NCBI RefSeq assembly: GCF_001885735.1
Contig: NZ_JXKG01000008.1
Location: 44,555-108,554, forward strand
DNA: 64,000 bases
Reading direction: 5' to 3'
Origin: Enterococcus canintestini
GTDB taxonomy: Bacteria; Bacillota; Bacilli; Lactobacillales; Enterococcaceae
Positions 27,690-37,855 of the stretch are shown one piece after another. The translations under genes were made by a program, and so were the position numbers. Within the stretch, counting starts at the first letter, position 1; every line of letters starts with the position of its first letter. The notes beneath the pieces are model-generated. The model made no database searches. It was not told the DNA's origin and saw only the letters and a list, made by a program, of their open reading frames with translations.

Positions 27690-28379
27690 TTATCGACTGT
27701 AACCAACACCCATTTTTTGTTCCCACCAGGCTAAAAGACGCCCGGTTGAAAAAGTAATTACAAAATAAATAGCTGCCGCTACAAAGTAAGGCTCTAAAGG
27801 AATATAAGAATTGGTAATGACAATTTGTGCAGTATTCATTAATTCATAAATACCAATGGTTGAAAGTAAAGATGAATCTTTAATCAAAATAATAAATTCA
27901 TTTCCCATCGGTGGTAGAATATTTCGTAAGGCTTGGGGAAAGATAACATAACGCATTGCCTGCATTGGCTTTAATCCCAGCGATCCTGCTGCTTCTTTTT
28001 GACCAGCGTCAACAGATTGAATTCCCCCGCGAACAATTTCAGCTACATAGGCACCTGAATTTAAAGAGATGACGATAAGTCCGGGAATAAGACGGGTGAA
28101 ATCCAACTTTAAAATCCCGATATCAATCGTTGGAGCTGAGAATGTCCCTTGTAACAATACAAAACCAATCATAATTTGGATTAACATTGGCGTACAACGA
28201 AAAATTTCAATATAAATATTGGCTACCCACCTTAAAGGAGCGATGGGACTAAGTTTTGCCAGTGCCATCAAAATGCCGATCACAGTGCCAATAATAATTG
28301 TTACAACAGAGATAATTAAAGTTATCACAGTACCATATAAAAAATATGGATAATATTCAGCTAAAAAAGAAAAGTCCAT
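27690..28379 (-). CDS. Polar amino acid ABC transporter, permease
   Basis: 229 aa, HisM/GlnP-type with about five helices. The EAA loop EAAGSLGLKPMQAMRYVIFPQALRN (coupling helix, split here for brevity) is clear around residues 138-162. The N-terminus DFSFLAEYYPYFLYGTVITL is the usual start of the family. Between the binding-protein and ATPase genes. Confidence 0.95.
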   Translation of the reverse strand: MDFSFLAEYYPYFLYGTVITLIISVVTIIIGTVIGILMALAKLSPIAPLRWVANIYIEIFRCTPMLIQIMIGFVLLQGTFSAPTIDIGILKLDFTRLIPGLIVISLNSGAYVAEIVRGGIQSVDAGQKEAAGSLGLKPMQAMRYVIFPQALRNILPPMGNEFIILIKDSSLLSTIGIYELMNTAQIVITNSYIPLEPYFVAAAIYFVITFSTGRLLAWWEQKMGVGYSR

Positions 28380-28394
28380 TTTTTATTCCCCATT

Positions 28395-29201
28395 TTATTC
28401 TTCGGTCGATTTATTGGCTAAAGCCGTATTTTCTTTGACATATTTTTCAATTTCACCAGAATCATTTAATTCTTTGATGATTTTATCAATTTCTTTTTTC
28501 AAAGTATCGCTATCTTTTTGCAACGCAATAGCATAAGCTTCATCTTCGCTAGATTTTAAATCAATAGCAGCAAATTGTAGTTCGGGATTTTGAGCGATAT
28601 AAGAAGCGCCCACCGTTTCTTCTACAACTAAAGCATCAATTGAGCCTTGTTTTACCTCTAAAATTAAGTTTGGCACTTTGGCTACAGAAACGATTTGAGG
28701 ATCATCAAATTGTTCTTTGACGATATCTTCTTGAATAGAACCTTTTTGGGCTCCAATTTTTTTACCACTTAAACTCTTAATTGAATTATACTTAGCTGCG
28801 TCTTTTTTATTAATGACTACTTTTTGTGGTGGATTGTAATAATTAGCAGAAAAATCAAAAGCTTTTTGACGTTTAGGTGTAGCGGAAATACCAGCAATTC
28901 CTAAATCGACTTTGCCTTCTTTTAAAGTAGCTAAAACAGCATTGAATTCCATGTCTTCGATTTTTAATTTTACTCCTAGTTTATCTGCTATAGCCTGGGC
29001 CAAATCGATATCAGCGCCAACAATTTTATCTTTGCCATCGATTAATGTATGAAATTCAAAAGGAGCAAATTCAGCCGAAGTCCCAACTTTTAGTTCCCCG
29101 CTTTCTTTGATGGCGGCTAATTTATCTTCTTTTTTGTTGCCACATCCGCCTAATAAAAAACAAACACCAATAATTGCTAAGCTAGTCCAAAACTTTTTCA
29201 T
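28395..29201 (-). CDS. Amino acid ABC transporter, substrate-binding lipoprotein
   Basis: 268 aa. Signal peptide with lipobox (LLGGC, Cys20) then a type 2 periplasmic-binding fold: ELKVGTSAEFAPFEFH, GADIDLAQAIADKLGVKL, FDFSANYYNPPQKVVI, a C-lobe with IGAQKGSIQED. The pocket Arg usually seen in GISATPKRQ is present, consistent with an alpha-amino acid ligand. Which one is not clear; a weak ARG-box-like site upstream hints at arginine. First gene of the operon. Confidence 0.94.
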   Translation of the reverse strand: MKKFWTSLAIIGVCFLLGGCGNKKEDKLAAIKESGELKVGTSAEFAPFEFHTLIDGKDKIVGADIDLAQAIADKLGVKLKIEDMEFNAVLATLKEGKVDLGIAGISATPKRQKAFDFSANYYNPPQKVVINKKDAAKYNSIKSLSGKKIGAQKGSIQEDIVKEQFDDPQIVSVAKVPNLILEVKQGSIDALVVEETVGASYIAQNPELQFAAIDLKSSEDEAYAIALQKDSDTLKKEIDKIIKELNDSGEIEKYVKENTALANKSTEE

Positions 29202-29215
29202 CCTACCACTCCTAA

Positions 29216-29229
29216 TAAATATATATTCA
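29216..29229. promoter_or_regulatory. ARG-box-like site upstream of the ABC operon
   Basis: TAAATATATATTCA (minus strand TGAATATATATTTA) fits TGAAT-N4-ATTCA with one mismatch and lies between the AT-rich promoter region and the start codon. The AT-rich background makes chance matches easy. Confidence 0.3.
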
Positions 29230-29471
29230 TTTTTTCTCTGTTTGTTGAGAATATATACATATTATCATATCGTTTTTTCAAATGCACGCTTTTTCTGAAT
29301 TTTTCTTACAAATATTCGTATATTTTTGCAATAAAAAAAATAAGCGTCTTTGAAACGCCTGTAAACATCGCCTAAAATAAAGAAAATATCGATTTTATAT
29401 CCCCGCTTTTTTACAACAAAGCAACTTCCATTCATTTTTTATACAAAAAAGCATTTTTCTAATTTTTTTGC

Positions 29472-29511
29472 AAAAAAAAGACTTATCATTCATCGTCGTC
29501 ATGAATGATAA
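29472..29511 (-). terminator. Terminator of the fab-acc operon
   Basis: Perfect 11-bp stem (29483-29493 with 29501-29511), 7-nt loop, then GTC and eight T residues on the minus strand, just after accA. Confidence 0.9.
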
Positions 29512-29519
29512 ATCTTCAA

Positions 29520-30302
29520 TTAAAATTTTCGAAAGCGCTGATAGCGATCAGATAGTAGCGTCTGAGTATCTTTTTGTGACAACTCGGTTAGTTTTTCAAC
29601 TAAGTTTTGTTGAAGCGTTTTAACGATAACTTCTTGTGGTAATGCTTTTCCATCTTTTGTTTCAGGAATTACTTTTTCAATTACATTTAAGGCATATAAT
29701 TCTTGTGCGGTAATTTTCATTAAGTCTGCCGCTTCAGCAGCGCGACTACCATCTTTCCATAAAATAGAAGCAAATCCTTCTGGTGATAAAATTGCATAAA
29801 TAGAATGTTCCATCATCCAAACCTCATCACCTAGCGCCAATGCTAACGCACCACCACTTCCACCTTCACCGATAATAATCGCAATAATGGGTACATTTAA
29901 ATCTGACATTTCCATTAAATTTTTGGCAATTGCTTCTCCTTCACCACGCTCTTCTGCCCCAACGCCACAATAAGCCCCCGCCGTATTGATAAAAGTAATC
30001 ACGGGACGTTTAAATTTTTCAGCTTGTTTCATAAGACGCAAAGCTTTCCGATAACCTTCTGGATGAGGAGACCCAAAATTAGTTTTTAAATTTTCTTTTA
30101 AATCCCGTCCTTTTTGAATCCCAATGACCGTGACCGGCTTATTATTTAAAGTGGCAATTCCACCAACGACTGCTTCATCATCAGCAAATAAACGATCACC
30201 ATGAAACTCTTCGTAATCTTCAAAAATCAGCTCAAAAAGCTCTAATGCACTTAGGCGTTCTTTGCTGCGGGCTAATTGGACAATTTCGCAAGCTTCGGTC
30301 AT
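29520..30302 (-). CDS. accA: Acetyl-CoA carboxylase carboxyltransferase subunit alpha
   Basis: 260 aa. With AccD it moves the carboxyl group from biotin to acetyl-CoA, making malonyl-CoA. Family blocks: [34 protein letters not shown] [36 protein letters not shown] (oxyanion-hole glycines), [14 protein letters not shown]. The start overlaps the accD stop by 4 bp (ATGA). Last gene of the operon. Confidence 0.97.
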   Translation of the reverse strand: MTEACEIVQLARSKERLSALELFELIFEDYEEFHGDRLFADDEAVVGGIATLNNKPVTVIGIQKGRDLKENLKTNFGSPHPEGYRKALRLMKQAEKFKRPVITFINTAGAYCGVGAEERGEGEAIAKNLMEMSDLNVPIIAIIIGEGGSGGALALALGDEVWMMEHSIYAILSPEGFASILWKDGSRAAEAADLMKITAQELYALNVIEKVIPETKDGKALPQEVIVKTLQQNLVEKLTELSQKDTQTLLSDRYQRFRKF

Positions 30303-31165
30303 TTAGCCAACCACCCTTCTACTGTGTGTAAACGTAGTAAATGCTCGATTCGACTTTTCAATTCTGTGCGGGGCACAATTTGATCCACAAATCCGTGTTC
30401 TAATAAAAATTCAGCTTTTTGAAAGTCTTCTGGCAGCTCTTGTTTAATCGTCTGCTCAATAACTCGTCTTCCAGCAAAACCAATTAGACTTTGCGGCTCC
30501 GCCAAGATAATGTCACCTTCCATCGCAAAACTAGCAGTGACCCCCCCAGTTGTAGGATCAGTTAAGACTGTTAAATAAAAAAGGCCGGCATTACTATGTT
30601 GTTTTACTGCCGCTGATATTTTTGCCATCTGCATTAAAGAAAAGATTCCTTCTTGCATTCTAGCACCGCCAGAGGCTGTAAAAATAACAACAGGTAAACC
30701 TTTTTGGGTTGCTTTTTCAAATAAACGCGTAATTTTTTCTCCGACGATTGTTCCCATACTTCCCATAATAAAATGAGGATCCATTACACCTAATGCAAAA
30801 GCTACGCCATTAATGGTTGCTTCTCCTGTTAAAACAGCTTCATTTAAACCCGTTTTTGCTTGTGTTTGTTTTATTTTTTCTTTATACCCAGGAAAGTTCA
30901 GAGGGTCTTTGGTAACAAGATCTGCGTCCCATTCGTCAAAACTTTTCTCATCAATTGTAATTGCGATTCGTTCCCACGCACTAATCCGAAAATTATAAGC
31001 ACAATAAGGACAGATTTTTTCGACGCCAATATCTTTGGTATAAAGCATATGTTTACAGTTGGGACATTTTGCCCATAAGTTATCCGGAACCTGAGGCTTT
31101 TGACTTGGTGTTTGGGTACGATTGGGATTAATCCGGATATATTTTTTCTTTTTAAATAATGCCAA
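30299..31165 (-). CDS. accD: Acetyl-CoA carboxylase carboxyltransferase subunit beta
   Basis: 288 aa. An N-terminal zinc ribbon (CPNCKHMLY and CPYCAYNF, four Cys, residues ~34-58) is followed by the crotonase-fold core with [26 protein letters not shown] and [12 protein letters not shown]. Pairs with AccA. The start is a TTG with GGAGG seven bases upstream. Follows accC by 11 bp. Confidence 0.97.
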   Translation of the reverse strand: MALFKKKKYIRINPNRTQTPSQKPQVPDNLWAKCPNCKHMLYTKDIGVEKICPYCAYNFRISAWERIAITIDEKSFDEWDADLVTKDPLNFPGYKEKIKQTQAKTGLNEAVLTGEATINGVAFALGVMDPHFIMGSMGTIVGEKITRLFEKATQKGLPVVIFTASGGARMQEGIFSLMQMAKISAAVKQHSNAGLFYLTVLTDPTTGGVTASFAMEGDIILAEPQSLIGFAGRRVIEQTIKQELPEDFQKAEFLLEHGFVDQIVPRTELKSRIEHLLRLHTVEGWLAK

Positions 31166-31176
31166 ATAAATCCCTC

Positions 31177-32541
31177 CTATGTTTCAGGTGTCCACGCTGG
31201 TAAAAAGACACTTTGTAAAAAGGCCGTATCATAATCACCAGCAACCACATTCGGATGTGAAATCAAATCCAATTGAAATTCTGCATTAGTAGTAACACCG
31301 TCTGTCACTAATTCTCCTAGGGCACGTTGCATCTTCATTAACGCTTCAAAACGAGTCTGACCATGAACAATAATTTTTGCAATCATAGAATCATAATAAG
31401 GTGGAATGGTATAACCTGAATACATCCCACTTTCAACACGGAGCCCTAATCCGCCACTTGGCAAGAATAAGTTTTTGATTTTACCAGGAGCTGGTGCAAA
31501 ATTAAAAGCTGGATTTTCTGCATTAATTCGACATTCGATTGCATGACCACTAATTTTTATATCACTTTGCTTTAACCCCAGTGCTTCACCAGCTGCAATT
31601 TCAAGCTGCTTTTTAACTAAGTCGACGCCGGTGATCATTTCAGTAATCGGATGTTCTACTTGAATACGCGTATTCATTTCCATGAAATAAAAAGAACCTG
31701 TCTCATCCATCAAAAATTCAATCGTACCAGCATTGCGATAATTTACCGCTTTTGCTGCCCGTACTGCCGCTGAGCCCAGCGCTTCTCGCTTTTGCTCTGA
31801 GATTACAACAGAAGGCGCTTCTTCTAAAACTTTTTGATTATTACGTTGTAAGGAACAATCCCGTTCTCCTAAATGAATGACATTACCATAATCATCCCCT
31901 AAAATTTGAACTTCAATATGACGCGCTGGGTAAATAATCTTTTCCAAATACATCGCATCATTACCAAAGGCCGCTTTAGCCTCTTGTTGAGCTGATTTAA
32001 AATGTTGCGGTAATTCTTCTTTAGTCATTACTTTACGTATTCCTTTGCCGCCTCCACCAGCAGCAGCTTTTAGCATCACCGGATAGCCAATTTCATCAGC
32101 TATTGCCAATGCTTCTGTGACGTCTTTTAAATCCCCTTCGCTACCGGGAATAACCGGAACCTCTGCTTCAATCATTAATTGACGGGCGTTAATTTTATTT
32201 CCCATTGCATCAATTGTTTCACTTTTTGGCCCAATGAAGGTGATATTGCATTCTTCACACATTGCTGCAAAACGACTATTTTCAGATAAAAAACCAAAGC
32301 CTGGATGGATTGCTTCAGCTTTTGTGACAATCGCAGCACTTAAGATTTGTTGCACGTTCAAATAAGAATCACTTGCTTTAGCAGGACCAATGCAAATTGC
32401 CTCATCTGCCATTTCAGCGTGGAGTGCATCTTTATCTGCTTCAGAATAAACGGCAACTGTTTGAATACCTAATTCGCGACAAGCGCGAATGACACGGACT
32501 GCAATCTCACCGCGATTTGCAATTAAAACTTTTGAAAACAT
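31177..32541 (-). CDS. accC: Acetyl-CoA carboxylase, biotin carboxylase subunit
   Basis: 454 aa. Carboxylates biotin on AccB with ATP and bicarbonate. ATP-grasp enzyme: N-terminal [20 protein letters not shown], glycine-rich loop [50 protein letters not shown] (catalytic Glu, Asn, Arg) and C-terminal EMNT..AENP region. Complete, in the usual place after fabZ. Confidence 0.98.
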   Translation of the reverse strand: MFSKVLIANRGEIAVRVIRACRELGIQTVAVYSEADKDALHAEMADEAICIGPAKASDSYLNVQQILSAAIVTKAEAIHPGFGFLSENSRFAAMCEECNITFIGPKSETIDAMGNKINARQLMIEAEVPVIPGSEGDLKDVTEALAIADEIGYPVMLKAAAGGGGKGIRKVMTKEELPQHFKSAQQEAKAAFGNDAMYLEKIIYPARHIEVQILGDDYGNVIHLGERDCSLQRNNQKVLEEAPSVVISEQKREALGSAAVRAAKAVNYRNAGTIEFLMDETGSFYFMEMNTRIQVEHPITEMITGVDLVKKQLEIAAGEALGLKQSDIKISGHAIECRINAENPAFNFAPAPGKIKNLFLPSGGLGLRVESGMYSGYTIPPYYDSMIAKIIVHGQTRFEALMKMQRALGELVTDGVTTNAEFQLDLISHPNVVAGDYDTAFLQSVFLPAWTPET

Positions 32542-32549
32542 ACATTCAC

Positions 32550-32978
32550 CTATCCAATCATAAAGGTTAATTCTGCTTCAGCTGCTTTTTTACCGTCAAC
32601 ATAGGCCACACCTTTGCCAATTCCGGCTGTAGCTTTCACTTTTAAAATTTCAACTTCTAATATTAATGTATCGCCGGGAACAACTTTTCGGCGAAATTTA
32701 GCTTTATCAATCCCACCAAAATAAGCGGTTTTTCCTTTAAAATCTGGTAACGAAAGTAAAGCTACTGCACCAGCTTGTGCCAAAGCTTCAATAATTAGAA
32801 CCCCCGGCATAACAGGTTCTTTAGGAAAGTGCCCTTGAAAAAAGGGCTCATTTACTGTCACATTTTTTTTAGCAACAACCTTTTGCCCTGCTTCAAGTTC
32901 TTCGATGCGATCAATTAATAAAAAAGGATAGCGATGTGGAATAATTTCTTTGATTTCTTCAATTGTCATAACTGCCAT
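32550..32978 (-). CDS. fabZ: 3-hydroxyacyl-ACP dehydratase FabZ
   Basis: 142 aa hot-dog fold. Catalytic His and Glu are in [19 protein letters not shown]. The N-terminus [20 protein letters not shown] is typical. It dehydrates 3-hydroxyacyl-ACP to trans-2-enoyl-ACP; the next step needs an enoyl reductase that is not in this operon. GAAGG seven bases before the ATG; 2-4 bp from accB. Confidence 0.96.
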   Translation of the reverse strand: MAVMTIEEIKEIIPHRYPFLLIDRIEELEAGQKVVAKKNVTVNEPFFQGHFPKEPVMPGVLIIEALAQAGAVALLSLPDFKGKTAYFGGIDKAKFRRKVVPGDTLILEVEILKVKATAGIGKGVAYVDGKKAAEAELTFMIG

Positions 32979-32981
32979 AAT

Positions 32982-33479
32982 TTAACCTTCTTTCACAACA
33001 AATAACGGTTGATTAAATTCTACTACTTGTTCGTTTTCCACTAAAATTTCCACGACTTCACCAGTCACATCACTTATGATTTCATTCATCACTTTCATCG
33101 CTTCGATGATACAAAGGACTTCTCCTTTTTCAACATGGTCGCCTACATTTTTGAAGACTGGTTGATCTGGCGCACTCTTTAGGTAGCAGACGCCAACAAG
33201 TGGTGAGACGATTTCTTTACCTGCTACTTTTTGTTCAGTTATAGAAACCGGTGAAGATTTAATTGAAGAATCCTCTAAAGATTCATTATCTAAACGAAAA
33301 CTTGGCGCTTGTGTCGGTATGGGTTGTGTGGAAACAACTTCTCCAGTAGCAGCTTTTTCACCACGAACTTGCTGATTTTTATTAAAGTACAGTTCAAAGT
33401 TATTATCTTTTAAATCAAATTCAGTTAAAGTTGACTGATCAAATTGCGCTAATAAATCTTTGATTTCGTTGATATTCAC
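32982..33479 (-). CDS. accB: Acetyl-CoA carboxylase biotin carboxyl carrier protein
   Basis: 165 aa. N-terminal helix region (INEIKDLLAQFDQSTLTEF), a Pro/Ser/Thr-rich linker, then the biotinyl domain with VGVCYLKSAPDQPVF (thumb) and EAMKVMNEI, where Lys near residue 131 carries biotin. Delivers carboxybiotin between AccC and AccAD. Starts 4 bp after fabF. Confidence 0.97.
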   Translation of the reverse strand: MNINEIKDLLAQFDQSTLTEFDLKDNNFELYFNKNQQVRGEKAATGEVVSTQPIPTQAPSFRLDNESLEDSSIKSSPVSITEQKVAGKEIVSPLVGVCYLKSAPDQPVFKNVGDHVEKGEVLCIIEAMKVMNEIISDVTGEVVEILVENEQVVEFNQPLFVVKEG

Positions 33480-33483
33480 TAGC

Positions 33484-34719
33484 TTATGCCTCCCAACGTT
33501 TTAGACAGATAACAGCATTATGACCACCAAATCCCAAAGAGTTACTCATGGCGTATTTTAACTCTGCCTCTTTTGCTTTATTTGTCACGACATTTAAATC
33601 AATGGCGGGATCTTGTTTTGTGACATTAATAGTTGGCGGTACAAATTGGTATTGTAAGGCTAATAAAGAAGCAATCGCTTCAATTCCTCCGGCTGCACCT
33701 AATAAGTGACCTGTCATTGATTTTGTACTGCTGACATAAGTATCTTTATAATTTTCCCCTAAGCCGTATTGAATTGCTTTGGCTTCTGCTACATCATTTG
33801 CTGGCGTACTAGTTCCATGAGCATTAATATAATCTACTTCACTAGCTGTAATACCTGCTTCTTTCATCGCTAACTTCATCGCTTTACCAGCACCTGAGCC
33901 ATCTGGATTTGGTGCAGTCATATGATAAGCATCACAATTTGCACCGTAACCGACGATTTCAGCTAAAATATTGGCACCGCGCGCTTTAGCATGTTCTAAA
34001 GATTCCACCACAACGACACCGCCACCTTCGCCCATGACAAAACCACTGCGATTTTCATCAAAAGGGACAGAAGCTTTATTTGGATCCGTTTCATTTGTCA
34101 AAGCCGTTAAAGCAGCAAAACCAGAAATTCCAATCTCATTAATTGAAGCTTCCGCGCCACCAGCTAAAATGACATCGGCATAACCATGTTTAATATTCCG
34201 AAAAGCTTCACCAATAGAATGCGTACCTGAAGCACATGCTGTCACCGTACTCGTACAAATTCCCTTAGCGCCAACTTTCAGCGCAATATTGCCCGCTACC
34301 ATATTAACAATAGACATTGGTACAAACATCGGCGAAACTCGTTTTGCTCCTTTATCATGCATGCGGATGACCTGATCTTGAATTGTCTGTAAGCCACCGA
34401 TGCCAGAACTTACCATTACACCAAACCGATCAACATCCATTTCTTTGGTATCTAAACCAGACATTGCCATTGCTTCTAGTGCAGCATAAAGGCCAAATAA
34501 TGAAAATTTATCCATTCTTTTAGCGTCTTTTTTAATAAAGTATTTATCAAAAGGAAATTCTTTTACTTCAGCTGCGACAGTGATACCTGTTTCACTAGCA
34601 TCAAACTGTGTAATCTCACCGATCCCATTTTTTCCTTCTTTTAAACTATTTAAAAATGTTTCAGCATCATTACCAATGGGAGATGCAACACCATAACCTG
34701 TAATTACTACGCGATTCAT
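33484..34719 (-). CDS. fabF: 3-oxoacyl-ACP synthase II (KAS II)
   Basis: 411 aa. Condensing enzyme for chain elongation. Cys-His-His triad: TACASGTHSIG (Cys near 163), HGTSTPAND (His near 304) and GHLLGAAGGIE (His near 341); C-terminal NSLGFGGHNAV. N-terminus RVVITGYGVASPIGND. Complete. Confidence 0.98.
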   Translation of the reverse strand: MNRVVITGYGVASPIGNDAETFLNSLKEGKNGIGEITQFDASETGITVAAEVKEFPFDKYFIKKDAKRMDKFSLFGLYAALEAMAMSGLDTKEMDVDRFGVMVSSGIGGLQTIQDQVIRMHDKGAKRVSPMFVPMSIVNMVAGNIALKVGAKGICTSTVTACASGTHSIGEAFRNIKHGYADVILAGGAEASINEIGISGFAALTALTNETDPNKASVPFDENRSGFVMGEGGGVVVVESLEHAKARGANILAEIVGYGANCDAYHMTAPNPDGSGAGKAMKLAMKEAGITASEVDYINAHGTSTPANDVAEAKAIQYGLGENYKDTYVSSTKSMTGHLLGAAGGIEAIASLLALQYQFVPPTINVTKQDPAIDLNVVTNKAKEAELKYAMSNSLGFGGHNAVICLKRWEA

Positions 34720-34753
34720 ATTATCCTCCTTATTAAAAGCAGCTTTTTAATCG

Positions 34754-35491
34754 TTAACCATGCATTACCAAACCACCATCAACATTAATCACTTGACCGG
34801 TGATATACGGACTTTTAGCAAGAAATACTGCCGTTTGTGCAATATCTGTAACGGTCCCAAATTTTTGTAACGGAATATTTTTACTTACTTGTTCTTTTAC
34901 TTTCTCAGAAAGCACCTCTGTCATATCAGTTGTAATAAATCCTGGTGCAATGGCATTACATGTAATGCCTCTTGGAGCTACTTCTCTGGCAACAGATTTT
35001 GTGAACCCTACCATTCCCGCTTTACTTGCCGCGTAATTTGCTTGACCAGCATTTCCAATTAAACCAGAAACTGAAGACATATTAATAATTGTCCCACAGC
35101 GGTTTTTCAACATTTTTTTCAAAACTAATTGCGTCATGTTAAAGGTCCCGCTTAAATTAATTTTCATAACATCCTCAAAATCTTTTGCGGTCATGCGCAA
35201 TAATAGTTTATCGTTAGTAATACCAGCGTTGTTAATTAAAATATCAACACTGCCCATTGTTTCTTCAATTTCTGCTAATAGATTTTTAGCTGTATCGTAA
35301 TCACTGATATCACCAGTTACACCAATACAAGATACGCCATACTTTTCAATTGCTTCAATTTGCGCTAGCGGCACTGGGCGTCTCCCATTTAAAATGATAT
35401 TAGCGCCTTCTTTTGCAAAAGCTTCTGCAATACCTTTACCGATTCCTCTTGTACTACCAGTAATTAAAACATTTTTTCCTCTAAGCTCCAT
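34754..35491 (-). CDS. fabG: 3-oxoacyl-ACP reductase FabG
   Basis: 245 aa SDR. NADPH-binding TGSTRGIGKGIAEAF, NNAGITNDKLL, the Ser-Tyr-Lys site in INMSSVSG...YAASKAGMVGF, and C-terminal ITGQVINVDGGLVM. Reduces 3-oxoacyl-ACP. The ATG at 35491 has AGGAGG five bases upstream; the 5-codon extension overlaps that site. Confidence 0.97.
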   Translation of the reverse strand: MELRGKNVLITGSTRGIGKGIAEAFAKEGANIILNGRRPVPLAQIEAIEKYGVSCIGVTGDISDYDTAKNLLAEIEETMGSVDILINNAGITNDKLLLRMTAKDFEDVMKINLSGTFNMTQLVLKKMLKNRCGTIINMSSVSGLIGNAGQANYAASKAGMVGFTKSVAREVAPRGITCNAIAPGFITTDMTEVLSEKVKEQVSKNIPLQKFGTVTDIAQTAVFLAKSPYITGQVINVDGGLVMHG

Positions 35492-35511
35492 CTCTTCCTC
35501 CTGCAACGTGA

Positions 35512-36447
35512 CTATTTATTTGCTAAAATCGTCATCGTTTCATTCAATGTTTTGCTATCTTCTACTCTTGTAGTCGTCAATGTTTTGTCAATTTTTTTGA
35601 TAAAGCCACTCAGAACTTTACCCGGTCCAATTTCGACCATTTGATTAATTCCTAGTTCTTTTAAAGTAGCGATACTTTCATAAAAATGAACCGGAGACAT
35701 TACTTGGCACTCAAGTAATGATTTAATGTCTGTTTGTGGCATCACTTGTGCTGTGGTATTACTAATAACCGGGATCTTCATTGGTTCAAAATTGATATTT
35801 GCCAGCTCTGTTTGTAATTTAACAGCTGCTGGTGCTAACAAAGCCGTATGGAAAGGGCCACTCACATTTAATGGAATCAGCCGTTTTACACCTGCTTTGG
35901 TTAGTAATTCGCAAGCTTTATCAACAGCAGCTACCTCACCACCAATAACAATTTGCTGCGGCGTATTATAGTTTGCCGGTGACACAATACCAATGCTACT
36001 TGCTTCTTTACAACACTTTTCAATTACTTCACTTGCTGTATTCATAACTGCCACCATTTTGCCACTACCAAGAGGAGCCGCGTTTGCCATAAAGTGTCCT
36101 CGTTTAGCAACTAAACTTACAGCAGTTTTAAAATCAAGTGCACCACTTGCCACTAGCGCAGAATATTCGCCTAAACTTAAACCACAGACGGCATCTGCAT
36201 TAAAGCCGTTTTCTTTTAATAAACGCCAAAAAGCAATACTGACAGTTAATATAGCCGGTTGCGTGTATTGCGTTTGATTTAATTTGTCTTTTTGCTGCTC
36301 TTCAAAACATAAAGCCGCCATATCATATCCCAGCACTTCACTAGCTTCAGCAAAAGTTTGAGCGACAATCGCTTCACTATCGTATAGTTCTTTTCCCATT
36401 CCAGTGTACTGTGCTCCTTGACCACTAAATAAAAAAGCCGTTTTCAT
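35512..36447 (-). CDS. fabD: Malonyl-CoA:ACP transacylase
   Basis: 311 aa. FLFSGQGAQYTGMG at the N-terminus, active Ser in GLSLGEYSAL (near 90) and the active His in SGPFHTALL (near 198). Loads malonate on ACP. Upstream is a 150-bp gap with a 44-bp palindrome between it and acpP. Confidence 0.97.
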   Translation of the reverse strand: MKTAFLFSGQGAQYTGMGKELYDSEAIVAQTFAEASEVLGYDMAALCFEEQQKDKLNQTQYTQPAILTVSIAFWRLLKENGFNADAVCGLSLGEYSALVASGALDFKTAVSLVAKRGHFMANAAPLGSGKMVAVMNTASEVIEKCCKEASSIGIVSPANYNTPQQIVIGGEVAAVDKACELLTKAGVKRLIPLNVSGPFHTALLAPAAVKLQTELANINFEPMKIPVISNTTAQVMPQTDIKSLLECQVMSPVHFYESIATLKELGINQMVEIGPGKVLSGFIKKIDKTLTTTRVEDSKTLNETMTILANK

Positions 36448-36599
36448 CTATTGCCCTCCGTCTTTTCAGCCCAAGCCGTTATCTTCAAATACTTTTTTGA
36501 AATTTTTAAGCTCTCAATTTAATTGATTAGCTTTTCTTATAATGAAAGACGCGTCTTTCATTATAAGAAAAGCCAGACTAACGCCTAGCTTAAAAGAAA
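36448..36599 (-). other. acpP-fabD spacer, position of fabK in related genomes
   Basis: In a compact operon this is the longest gap. In E. faecalis and streptococci fabK lies here. No FabK remnant can be read in any frame; the main feature is the palindrome at 36530-36573. Confidence 0.6.
36530..36573. repeat. Perfect 44-bp palindrome between acpP and fabD
   Basis: Two 22-bp arms (starting GCTTTTCTTATAATG) meet without a spacer at an ACGCGT centre. The transcript would fold into a long hairpin 26 bp after the acpP stop. On the minus strand it is followed by TAATCAATTAAA, not a T-run, so it is not a standard terminator. Each arm contains TATAAT. Confidence 0.95.
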
Positions 36600-36827
36600 T
36601 TATTCAGCTTTTTGAGCTTCAACATATTTCACAAGGTCTGCTACAGTTGCAATTCCTTCTTCTGTTTCGATTTTTACATCGAATTCGTCTTCAATTTCAT
36701 TGATGATTTGGAATAAGTCCAAACTATCCGCTTCTAAATCTTCTTGAATATTAGTTGTTAATTGAATTTCATCTTTTTCTTTTCCTAATTCTTCTGCTAC
36801 GATTTCTTGAATTTTTTCAAATACCAT
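36600..36827 (-). CDS. acpP: Acyl carrier protein
   Basis: 75 aa, very acidic. Phosphopantetheine attaches to Ser35 in the DSL motif ([16 protein letters not shown]). Carries acyl chains between the Fab enzymes. The ATG at 36827 has GGAGG eight bases upstream; an in-frame TTG five codons earlier overlaps that site. Downstream palindrome may protect its mRNA. Confidence 0.97.
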   Translation of the reverse strand: MVFEKIQEIVAEELGKEKDEIQLTTNIQEDLEADSLDLFQIINEIEDEFDVKIETEEGIATVADLVKYVEAQKAE

Positions 36828-36881
36828 GTTTATTTCCTCCAATTAAATGAATGATTTTATAATTTATATTGCAAACAGGTT

Positions 36882-37847
36882 TTAAAGCGTGGCTTGCATA
36901 ACACCCCAAGTCAAACCACCACCAAAGCCTGAAAACACCACATTTTGTGTTCCATCTAAACGGATAACACCGGCCCTTACAGCTTCATCTAATAAAAGCG
37001 GAATACTTGCAGCTGATGTATTGCCATATTTATCCATATTTTGTAAAAAACGTTCTCTGGGAACTTTCAATTTTCTAGCTACTTTATCCAATATGCGCGC
37101 ATTGGCTTGATGTAACAAATAAAAGTCAATTTTTTCTTTGTCTTCTACAACTAATTGGTCAATTGCATTTACTACATCCCGTGTCGCAAAATCAAAAATC
37201 TCACGACCCGCCATTTTCAAATATGAAAAGGACGTATCATCTTCTTTGAAAGGATTAGTATTTTTGACATAACCTGAAGTTAGTGCTGCACCTTTAGTAC
37301 CATCAGCAGACAACTTTTCTTTTTTTATCATTGGTATTTCACTGGCCTCCAGCAAAACTCCCGCCGCACCATCACCGAATAAAACAGCAGTGGAACGATC
37401 TTGCCAGTCAACTACTTTAGATAAAACTTCACCGCCAATAACGATACCTTTTTGAGCGGTTGTTTGAATGAGTTTTTCTGCCATCGACAGCGCGTAGACA
37501 AAGCCCGAACAGGCAGCAGATAAGTCAAAAGCAAAAGCATTTGTAGCACCAATTGCACCTTGTACCATACAAGCAACAGATGGTGTCATATAATCTGGTG
37601 TCATGGTTGCAACAATAATGAAATCCAAATCTTCAGCTGTCAGCTGACTTTTCAAAAGCAATTTTTCAGCCACGCCAATACAAAGATCAGAAGTATTTTC
37701 ACTTGTTGCAATGCGTCGTTCTAAAATACCCGTACGACTTTTTATCCAGTCATCTGATGTCGCCATAAGTTGCGCTAAGTCATCGTTTTTAACAATTTTT
37801 TCTGGAACAAAACTAGCTGTCGCAGTAATTTTCCCGTATTTTTTCAT
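36882..37847 (-). CDS. fabH: 3-oxoacyl-ACP synthase III
   Basis: 321 aa from MKKYGKITATASFVPE. Starts fatty acid synthesis by condensing acetyl-CoA with malonyl-ACP. Catalytic Cys in LSAACSGFVYAL (near 112), His in LLHQANARI and Asn in NTSAASIPLLL (with GNT). A GTG at 37859 overlaps the fabT stop by 4 bp and could also start translation (4 residues longer); the ATG is preferred by comparison with the family. Confidence 0.95.
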   Translation of the reverse strand: MKKYGKITATASFVPEKIVKNDDLAQLMATSDDWIKSRTGILERRIATSENTSDLCIGVAEKLLLKSQLTAEDLDFIIVATMTPDYMTPSVACMVQGAIGATNAFAFDLSAACSGFVYALSMAEKLIQTTAQKGIVIGGEVLSKVVDWQDRSTAVLFGDGAAGVLLEASEIPMIKKEKLSADGTKGAALTSGYVKNTNPFKEDDTSFSYLKMAGREIFDFATRDVVNAIDQLVVEDKEKIDFYLLHQANARILDKVARKLKVPRERFLQNMDKYGNTSAASIPLLLDEAVRAGVIRLDGTQNVVFSGFGGGLTWGVMQATL

Positions 37848-37855
37848 CTTCACAC

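Larger units (their letters stand above)
29202..29519. other. Intergenic region between the ABC operon and accA
   Basis: About 320 bp: the ABC operon promoter region, an ARG-box-like site and the accA terminator. A short GCGT/ACGC hairpin near 29344 has no T-run. No ORF. Confidence 0.6.
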
